Shown here: positions 55,856 to 64,000 of the stretch, piece after piece | Position numbering within the stretch: the first letter of the stretch is position 1 | How the letters are laid out: the number at the start of each line of letters is the position of its first letter | Translations under genes and position numbers: made by a program | From: Ariolimax columbianus | Taxonomy: Eukaryota > Mollusca > Gastropoda > Stylommatophora > Arionidae | Reading direction: 5' to 3' | DNA: 64,000 bases | Assembly (NCBI GenBank): GCA_036924085.1 | Contig: JAVGWX010000007.1 | Coordinates: forward strand, 98,357,141-98,421,140 | Notes under the pieces: generated by a model | What the model was told of the DNA's origin: nothing | What the model saw: only the letters and a program-made list of their open reading frames with translations | Databases searched by the model: none

Positions 55856-56324
55856 AGTACCACGACAAATCTTATCACTCACAAGTGATCATATCTCTTT
55901 CTCATATTGTTTACTGGGTGTCCATCATTCGCACCTTTGGGCGAAGTGCAAGGCTCTTGGTGTATTGTGGGATAACCACCCTGTAAACGCTCTCTCCCGA
56001 ATGCCGAATCTCCCATCTACTATCTCTTTTGCATATACTATTTTAACCCTGAAACCCCCCCCCCACACCACCCCCACCCCCACAATCACTAAGTCTGATA
56101 CCAGTCTGATACTAAGAATGGTTAGATCTAAGACCTACCCCAATCCAGACTAGTTTCCCCTTATAGTAACCGCTAATCTCACACTTTCGTCTCACGTTTC
56201 TGCTGTCTTGGTGTTGATACAGGCGTTGTGCTGACCCTAGATTGACCTGGCTTCGCTAGCTATTACTCAGGCAATTTTTGACTCTCATAGAATACAGTAG
56301 CCAGCCCCAATTCATTTTGCTCTA
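55856..56324. other. No gene; C-rich tract
   Basis: A C-rich CCCCCCCCCACACCACCCCC tract lies at about 56052-56085. No coding motif seen. Confidence 0.5.
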
Positions 56325-56655
56325 AACTGCCCCACAGAAAGCAGGTCGTATGAGGCGACTAACTGTGTCACATGGCATCGGCCATGGTTAGGTGGTTTGT
56401 TAAGAGCAGCATAGATGGAGCCAAACTGGCTGAGAGTCTACTTCGCTCTAATGTTTGAGTCTATTAAGATGAACTCGCACATCGGTTAACTACCCTACGC
56501 GTCATTTGTCCCAACGCAATGGAGTAATAAGCTGATCGAGCCTAGACCGCTGAGCAGGAAATCCTACTTCTTGCTATATCCAGAGCTGGGACCTGCACAG
56601 AGACACATGCCACCATAAAAGTACGGTTCAACTAAGACTAAGACTAAACGCTTAT
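56325..56655 (-). mobile_element. Dispersed repeat F, copy F2
   Basis: Reverse complement of F1 at 4618-4947, with the same blocks (CCATGGTTAGGTGGTTTGTT, AGCAGCATAGATGGAG, GAGTAATAAGCTGATCGAGC, GACCTGCACAGAG). The outer end has CTAAGACTAAGACTAA, an extended form of the CTAAGACTTAA word at F1. Confidence 0.8.
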
Positions 56656-57667
56656 GCTCTACAGGGACCTGTTACACAGTCACAAGTTTGAATCATGTCC
56701 TTTTATGTAGTACATGGTGAAAATAGGGTGTGTGTCAATATGTGTGTTGTCTTTATTTGTGTGAGATATGATATTAATGGTTCAAGTTCTTTTGAACATT
56801 GAGGACTTTAATTGCGGAAGACTTCTACTGTTAACTTCTAACGTTGAAGTGGGTTTTTCTCATTCACATACGTACAGTTATATTCAGTCACAGCTATTGT
56901 TTTGATTCGTTAGTGTTTTCTATTTGTGATGCACGTGTCCCTGATAAAAGCGTTTTATTTGTAACGTCGGTTTTGTCTGTTTTTTCTTTCCTGTCGCAGT
57001 TACTGGACTTTACTTGTTGGTGTTGTAATCATCATTTCATCTTCAGTTGTGCTGCAGATTTGATTACAGTTGTTGTGCCCACTACCGCCAACAGTACGTT
57101 TACTTGACGGTAAACCTGTTGGTAACTCAAGCGTATTATTAATTGTCTGATTACAGCTGTTAAGCGGTTTGGTAGTGTTCAGTAAATTGGCTAGTCAACA
57201 TCGCTAAATTTCGTTGCTATGGGGACGATAACATTATCCGCGACCAACCCTTATAACACTAAAATACTTTTAGAAAACCAAGGTGGGGGTTAGGTGTAAC
57301 ACTACAGTGGGCGTGTCTGGTAACAATGTTAACGATTGGGTATCGATCCACACGCAAGCTATGCTTTGGGGTCAAGGGACAAGTAGTAAAACATAATCGA
57401 TAAGTCAGATAAGGTGGGAGGTGTGCTGATAGCTGCTAATGAGAATAAATTGTTTCTGCCCGTATTCGATCAATGTAATGTCTTAAGTTAGCTACAGTCC
57501 ATGTTGCTAAGTGATTGTTTTAATGACCTTTAACCATCAGGGTGTTATTGCCAAAAATAAGAACGACAGACATGATTATCTTAGAGATTAGGCGTTGAAA
57601 TGCTGGGATAATATGCCAACTTAAATACCTCTTCACGCTCGTCCGCATACTAGCTCGTACATAGAAA
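56656..57667. other. No gene; one G-type module near 56940
   Basis: CCTGATAAAAGCGTTTTATT plus TGTAACGTCGGTTTTGTCTG at 56940-56979 resembles the G element module (CCTGATGAAGGCC...GTAACGTAGGTTTTG). Elsewhere nothing is recognised. Confidence 0.45.
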
Positions 57668-59805
57668 ATGACCATTGATTGTTGAGATTGTCTGGAGCTG
57701 GTGGTCATTGATTGTTGAGATTGTCTAGAGCTTGTGGTCATTGATTGTTGAGATTGTCTGGAGCTGGTGGTCATTGATTGTTGAGATTGTCTGGAGCTGG
57801 TGGTCATTGATTGTTGAGATTGTCTGGAGCTGGTGGTCATTGATTGTTGAGATTGTCTGGAGCTGGTGGTCATTGATTGCTGAGATTATCTTGAAGCTGG
57901 TGGTCATTGATTGCTGAGATTGTCTGGAGCTGGGGGTCATTGATTGCTGAGATTGTCTTGGAGCTGGTGGTCATTGATTGCTGAGATTGTCTAGAGCTGG
58001 GGGTCATTGATTGCTGAGATTGTCTTGAAGCTGGGGGTCATTGATTGCTGAAATTGTCTTGGAGCTGGTGGTCATTGATTGCTGAGATTGTCTTGGACCT
58101 GGTGGTCATTGATTGCTGAGATTGTCTTGGAGCTGGTGGTCATTGATTGCTGAGATTGTTTGGAGCTGGTGGTCATTGATTGCTGAGATTGTATTGGAGC
58201 TTGGGGCATTGATTGCTGAAATTATCTTGGAGGCTGGTGGTCATTGATTGCTGAGATTGTCTTGGACCTGGTGGTCATTGATTGCTGAGATTGTCTTGGA
58301 GGCTGGTGGTCATTGATGCTTAGATTGTCTTGAGCTGGTGGTCATTGATTGCTGAAATTGTCTTGGAGCTGGTGGTCATTGATTGCTGAAATTGTCTTGG
58401 AGCTGGTGGTCATTGATTGCTGAGATTGTATTGGAGCTGGGGGTCATTGATTGCTGAGATTATCTTGGAGGCTGGTGGTCATTGATGCTGAGATTGTCTT
58501 GAGCTGGTGGTCATTGATTGCTGAGATTGTATTGGAGCTGGGGGTCATTGATTGCTGCGATTGTATTGGAGCTGGGGGTCATTGATTGCTGAGATTGTCT
58601 TGGAGCTGGTGGTCATTGATTGCTGAGATTATCTTTGAGGCTGGTGGTCATTGATTGCTGAGATTGTCTTGAAGCTGGTGGTCATTGATTGCTGAGATTG
58701 TCAAGAGCTGGTGGTCATTGATTGCTGAGATTGTCTGGAGCTGGGGGTCATTGATTGCTGAGATTGTCTTGAAGCTGGTGGTCATTGATTGCTGAGATTG
58801 TCTTGGAGCTGGTGGTCATTGATTGCTGAGATTGTCTTGGAGCTAGTGGCCATTTATTGCTGTGATTGTCTGGAGCTGGTGGTCATTGATTGTTGAGATT
58901 GTATTAGAGCTAGGACGCATTGATTGCTGAGATTTCTTGGAGCTGGTGGTCATTGATTGCTGAAATTATCTTGGAGTCTGGTGGTCATTGATTGCTGAGA
59001 TTGTCTTGAAGCTGGTGGTCATTGATTGCTGAGATTGTCTTGAAGCTGGTGGTCATTGATTGCTGAGATTGTCTTGGAGCTGGTGGTCATTGATTGCTGA
59101 GATTGTCTTGGAGCTAGTGGCCATTTATTGCTGTGATTGTCTGGAGCTGGTGGTCATTGATTGCTGAGATTGTCTTGGAGCTGGTGGTCATTGATTGCTG
59201 AGATTATCTTGGAGGCTGGTGGTCATTGATTGCTGAGATTGTCTGGAGCTGGGGGTCATTGATTGCTGAGATTGTCTTGAAGCTGGTGGTCATTGATTGC
59301 TGAGATTGTCTGGAGCTGGGGGTCATTGATTGCTGAGATTGTCTTGAAGCTGGTGGTCATTGATTGCTGAGATTGTCTTGGAGCTGGTGGTCATTGATTG
59401 CTGAGATTGTCTTGGAGCTAGTGGCCATTTATTGCTGTGATTGTCTGGAGCTGGTGGTCATTGATTGTTGAGATTGTATTAGAGCTGGGACGCATTGATT
59501 GCTGAGATTGTCTTGGAGCTGGTGGTCATTGATTGCTGAGATTGTCTTGGAGCTGGTGGTCATTGATTGCTGAGATTATCTTGGAGGCTGGTGGTCATTG
59601 ATTGCTGAGATTGTCTTGGAACTGGTGGTCATTGATTGCTGAGATTGTCTGGAGCTGGAGGCATTGATTGCTGAGATTGTCTTGGAGCTAGTGGCCATTT
59701 ATTGCTGCGATTGTCTGGAGCTGGTGGTCATTGATTGCTGAGATTATCTTGGAGCTGGTGGTCATTGATTGCTGCGATTGTATTGGAGCTGGGGGTCATT
59801 GATAG
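57668..59805. repeat. 33-35-bp satellite, about 63 copies
   Basis: The unit is GATTGCTGAGATTGTCTTGG plus AGCTGGTGGTCATT. The left edge (57668-57880) is 33 bp and highly uniform with GTTGAGATTGTCTGGAG; the right 1.9 kb uses GCTGAGATTGTCTTGGAG and varies. Marker variants such as GCTAGTGGCCATTTATTGCT recur in the same context at about 58850, 59115, 59415 and 59690, showing duplicated blocks of about 270-300 bp. Confidence 0.95.
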
Positions 59806-60004
59806 ATGGGAATTAGATATCCTTTGGTGGAGGTATGCGGTCTGACTGAGATACGTTACATGGCACATAGCATTGCTTTTGGAGAGATCTTTGCCCTGGT
59901 TGTGATACTGTCGGTTACCTGTGAAGAAGATCCGCTTTTGGTGAAGGTATCCAGCCTGTACGCGACCAGTTCATTATCTGGATGTCTTTAAAGGTAGATA
60001 TACA

Positions 60005-60190
60005 GGTGGGATCAGGACGCCGAGCAGCGCCTGAGCTGCAGCGGTCAGCGACCCATAGCTGACTGCTATTGTCAGGGTCTGCGACCCATAGCTGACTGCT
60101 AGCGTCAGGGTCAGCGACCCATAGCTGACTGTTAGCGTCAGGATCAGCGACCCATAGCTGACTGCTATTGTCATGGCCAATGACCCATAA
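60005..60190 (+). mobile_element. SINE A body remnant with 33-bp expansion
   Basis: Starts GGGATCAGGACGCCGAGCAG, the SINE A body start, then repeats GCGACCCATAGCTGACTGCT at 60048, 60081, 60114, 60147 and, diverged, 60180. The downstream SINE A half is absent. Confidence 0.85.
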
Positions 60191-61504
60191 CTGACCGATA
60201 TTATCTGTACACAGATAACAGGACTAAGTGAAAGAAGAGTTACTAAATAACCTTCCGTATTATAGAGTTGATGTTTGGAAAGGTATGTTACTATTAATAG
60301 ACGTTCATGTAAGTGTGAGAAAGAGTTGCCATGTTGTGTGCCAATTTCTACTTAAATACCCCACCCATGTCAATAGTTGTCCATACAATTGTCTATATTT
60401 TTACATACTTCTTCTCTCCCCCCCCCCCCCCCCCCCCCTTCCTTCGCCCCTCCCGTCACGGGGACGTCTTTTATAGATAATCTCGATATTAATATGATCT
60501 GAACCTGTCCCAGGTGGGAATATGATGGCGGCCCGTGAACGGTTCACGCGCACCTACTTGTACATAATTGTGGGCAAGAAAATATGTCCTTAAATGATAA
60601 AGTTGGCCCACATTTACAAAGGTGAGCCCAGCCTGTCAATCACTGTCATGTTCTGATTCGTATACCTGGACGCCGACAGGGATGAGGAATCGTCGTGAAT
60701 TTAACGGAAACGGAAAGAGGATATGTCACCGCTCTACCAGCAAAATGTCAGGAATAAGAAAATTGTAGAAGTCGTCCGACAGAAGACAGACACTGCCATT
60801 GAGGTGGAAGTGTTGGTGACTTGATTGTGCGAGGCCTCAACGTTGTGTAAGGTTGGATGACCAGTTACTTTACTACCTATTGATAAAGTATAAGTCAGGT
60901 ACTATTTGAACTGGGTAGACATGAGCGCATAGCTGATTTGCTGTGATAAGCAATTAAAAGCACGAAATTGTCTGGTTTCGAGTTCAAGTTTCAAGCGTCC
61001 TCTGGTCTCAAGGAAGGTGGGGGCCAGTGTGTAGTCATATCGGAGATTGACGAAAAACTCGAAGGTCCTGTGTACACAATAGGAATCTTGACAGTTGAAA
61101 ATAGAAAATACCAAGCTGTTAGTCGCTGTCCGGTAATAATTTAGAAAAATAATACAATATCATCTAGCAGGCATAGTAGGCCGCTGGAAGTGAAACCGCA
61201 ACAAACACACAAAACTTACTACGCAAAGCAGCTGCTACCTGGCAGTAGGTATACACCTGCCTGTTTGGATACAAGAATTGCAAGCATTCAAAGCGAGCGT
61301 TATAGCAAATTTGTTTACAATAAATAATTGACGATTTGCTCCAGGTCAAGCGGGGTGCTATAATACAGCTAGTCAATTCAAAATAAGACGGTACAAAGAA
61401 TGTTGTTTGTGACGGTATAATAGTCCTGTTGTTTGATATTGCTAGGCACATACACAGCCATATTTAGTCGACTTTTAACATGATCGAAGGGGAACTGAGA
61501 CGCT
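60191..61504. other. No gene recognised; C run at about 60418-60438
   Basis: A run of about 20 C lies at 60418-60438. The minus-strand frame 60902-61114 has a plausible protein-like composition but no motif I can identify. Confidence 0.4.
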
Positions 61505-61825
61505 AGTTCAGTCAGGCACAACATACTGACTAGGACATTGCGTCAGGGTCAGGCACAACATACTGGCTAGGACATTGCGTCAGGGTCAGGCACAACATAC
61601 TGGCAAGGACATTGCGTCAGGGTCAGGCACAACATACTGGCTAGGACATTGTGTCAGGGTCAGGCACAACACACTGGCTAGGACATTGCGTCACGGTCAG
61701 GCACAACATACTGGCTAGGACATTGTGTCAGGGTCAGGCACAACATACTGGCTAGGACATTGCGTCAGGGTGAGGCACAACATACTGACTAGGACATTGC
61801 ATCAGGGTCAGGCACAATACACTGA
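61505..61825 (-). repeat. 37-bp satellite from the end of repeat E (left, inverted)
   Basis: CACAACATACTGGCTAGGAC recurs at 61517, 61554, 61591 and onward every 37 bp, about 8 units. On the minus strand each unit reads CCAGTATGTTGTGCCTGACC plus CTGACGCAATGTCCTAG, homologous to the unit at 62456-63785. It is continuous with E4. Confidence 0.95.
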
Positions 61826-62090
61826 CCAAGACCACAATATCTCTTCAATGTAGCGTTCCCTGGAAACAAGCTATTTTCAAGACAGCCTGGCTGACGAAGT
61901 GTGGATCGATGTGATCCCTGTAGTAGTGAGCACAACACAGAGGAAGCTAAGCAAAGCACAACCGTAGGAGGACTGCAGTAGACTTTCGCCAGCATGCTCT
62001 GGATGTGAGGGAAGCTACTATAACCCACCACGTAACGTCCTTTTCATGGCCCACAAAACAGTAACCTTACTCATTGTGGGCATTCAACAA
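61826..62090 (-). mobile_element. Dispersed repeat E, copy E4
   Basis: Minus-strand blocks CCCACAATGAGTAAGGTTAC, ACGTTACGTGGTGGGTTATA, AGCATGCTGGCGAAAG, CACTACTACAGGGATCACAT and GTTTCCAGGGAACGCTAC match E1, E3 and E5. It is adjoined on the right by CAACAACAACAAC and on the left by the 37-bp array. Confidence 0.85.
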
Positions 62091-62214
62091 CAACAACACG
62101 CTCGGAATGTTTCAGGGGCTTTGGTGGGCCTATCAAATATTGTAGAATAACTTGATATTTGGTTGTCTGCCAACACTTGTTGATCATGTTTGGTTGTTGT
62201 TTGTTGTTTGCGAC

Positions 62215-62460
62215 TGCCCACAATGAGTAGGTTACTCTTTTGTGCGCCCTGGAAAGGACGTTAAGTGGCGGGTTACAGTTGCTTTCCTCACATCCCGAGC
62301 ATGCTGATGAAGGTGGACCGGGGTCCTTTAGGCGGTTGTGCTATGCTTGTCTTTATCTGAGTGTCACTCATTACTACCAGGATCACGTCGATCCCGCACC
62401 TCGTGAGCTATCAAAACAGTCTGTTTCCAGAGAGGGCTACTAGAAAGCCGAGGTGAGGGT
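62215..62460 (+). mobile_element. Dispersed repeat E, copy E5
   Basis: Plus-strand blocks CCCACAATGAGTAGGTTACT, GGACGTTAAGTGGCGGGTTA, CATCCCGAGCATGCTGATGA, CAGGATCACGTCGATCCC, GTTTCCAGAGAGGGCTACTA, then GAGGGTCTTGACCAGTATGT. Opposite orientation to E4, 125 bp away. Preceded by TTGTTGTTTG. Confidence 0.85.
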
Positions 62461-63785
62461 CTTGACCAGTATGTTTGACCTTACCCTGACTAACATGTCT
62501 GGTCAGTATATTTTGCATGACACTGACTAAAATGAATGACCAGTATGTTTGATCTGACCCTGACTAATGTGTCTGGTCAGTATATTTTGCATGACACTGA
62601 CTAAAATAACTGACCAGTATGTTTGATCTGACCCTGACTAATAAGTCTGACCAGTATATTTTGCCTGACCCTAACTAACATGTCTGGTCAGTATATTTTG
62701 ACCTGACCCTGACTAACATGTCTGGTCAGTATATTTTGCCAGACCCTGACTAACATGCCTGGTCAGTATATTTTGACCAGATCCTGACTAACATGCCTGG
62801 TCAGTATATTTTGACCTGACCCTGACTAACATGTCTGGTCAGTATATTTTGCCTGACCCTGACTAACATGTCTGGTCAGTATATTTTGCCTGACCCGGAC
62901 TAACATGTCTGACCAGTATATTTTGCCTGATCCGGACTAACATGTCTGGTCAGTATATGTTGCCTGATCCTGACTAAAATGTCTGACCAGTATGTTGTGC
63001 CTGACCCTGACTAAAATGTCTGACCAGTATGTTTGACCTAACCCTGACTAACATGTCTGATCAGTATATTTTGCCTGACTCGGACTAACATGTCTGGTCA
63101 GTATATGCTGCCTGACCCTGACTAACATGTCTGATCAGTATATGCTATCTGACCCTGACTAACATGTCTGATCAGTATATGCTGCCTGGCCCTGACTAAC
63201 ATGTCCTGTCAGTATATTTTGCCTGACCCTGACTAAAATGTCTGACCAGTATGTTTGACCTGACCCTGACTAACATGTCTGACCAGTTTGTTTGACTTGA
63301 CCCTAACTAACATGACTGATCAGTATGTTTGACCTGACCCTGACTAACATGTCTGGTCAGTATATGCTACCTGACCCTGACTAACATGTCTGATCAGTAT
63401 ATGCTGCCTGACCCTGACTAACATGTCTGGTCAGTATATTTTGCCTGACCCTGACTAAAATGTCTGACCAGTATGTTTGACCTGACCCTGACTAACATGT
63501 CTGACCAGTATGTTTGACCTGACCCTAACTAACATGACTGATCAGTATGTTTGACCTGACCCTGACTAACATGTCTGGTCAGCATATGCTACCTGACCCT
63601 GACTAACATGTCTGATCAGTATATGCTGCCTGACCCTGACTAACATGTCTGATCAGTATATTTTGCCTGACCCTGACTAACATGTCTGGTCAGTATATTT
63701 TGTCTGACCCTGACTAAAATATCTGACCAATATGTTTGACCTAACCCTGACTAACATGTCTGGTCAGTATATTTTACCTGACCAG
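62456..63785 (+). repeat. 37-bp satellite from the end of repeat E (right), about 36 copies
   Basis: Unit CTGACCCTGACTAACATGTC plus TGGTCAGTATATTTTGC, 36-37 bp. Variants GACCAGTATGTTTGACC and ATCAGTATATGCTGCC occur in repeated orders, for example around 63185-63420 and 63425-63660, so a block of about 240 bp was duplicated. The first unit is the natural terminus of E5. Confidence 0.95.
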
Positions 63786-64000
63786 ACAATAGTCTTCCTC
63801 CCCGATCGCTTCTGGTATACATTTAAAACTATGACCCAACGCAGCCACATCAAGTAGCTACTGGGGTTGGCGTGAATGGGTCCCCGTTTGTGTGACCTGG
63901 GTCAGGAATGTCAAGCCACGCCCAACTGCGGTGTGTTTCAAATTCCAGAGCAAATATACCGGCAGATCTACGGTTGTTGACATTTGGAATGACAGCAAGG
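63786..64000. other. No gene recognised
   Basis: Nothing recognisable in the last 215 bp. Confidence 0.4.

Noticed and set aside
60902..61114. 70-codon minus-strand frame as a host exon
   Set aside because: No identifiable motif. A homology search would be needed; a hit with conserved splice sites would reverse this.

Overview
The window is metazoan nuclear DNA. It has no bacterial operons. It holds one spliced animal gene exon, many decayed non-LTR retrotransposons (LINEs) of several families, tRNA-derived SINEs with target-site duplications, two decayed DNA transposases and a very high load of mini- and microsatellites. The repeat types fit a lophotrochozoan, most likely a mollusc. That placement is an inference from style, not from a diagnostic marker.

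The only host gene I can support is a first exon on the minus strand at 21988-22325. It encodes the N-terminus of a steroid 5-alpha-reductase (SRD5A1/2-like) and ends in a consensus GTAAGC splice donor. If the gene is intact, positions 1-21987 would be the start of a very large, repeat-filled first intron. No later exon was recognised in the window.

Layout. 1-6600: LINE fragments, a dispersed repeat (E1), another (F1) and SINEs B and A. 6600-14850: a fold-back element (G1), a LINE tail, SINE C, a 39-bp satellite, and an RNase H LINE carrying a SINE A, followed by a second SINE A. 14850-18400: about 3.5 kb of simple and tandem repeats. 18500-21500: a decayed LINE with two tandem expansions. 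21988-22325: the SRD5A exon. 22850-29040: GATA and GATAA-type arrays invaded by LINEs, one of which carries a second fold-back (G2). 30900-38100: CR1/Jockey-type LINE tail, a fairly young LINE with an 11-bp duplication, and a Tc1/mariner-type transposase. 38800-46100: satellites, E2, SINE B, a hAT-type transposase and a SINE A split by a LINE. 47300-52040: a 22-bp satellite surrounding an RNase H LINE that is itself split by SINE B. 53285-55205: an RTE-like LINE. 55590-63785: further satellites, F2, a SINE A remnant and an inverted pair of E elements whose outer ends have grown into 37-bp satellites.

The unifying observation is that many minisatellites here are local amplifications of pieces of mobile elements: LINE coding segments, LINE 3' ends, a transposase segment, a SINE body block and the end of repeat E. 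I did not find a multi-gene system, CRISPR array or operon. Family names beyond the domain level are tentative because no database search was possible.
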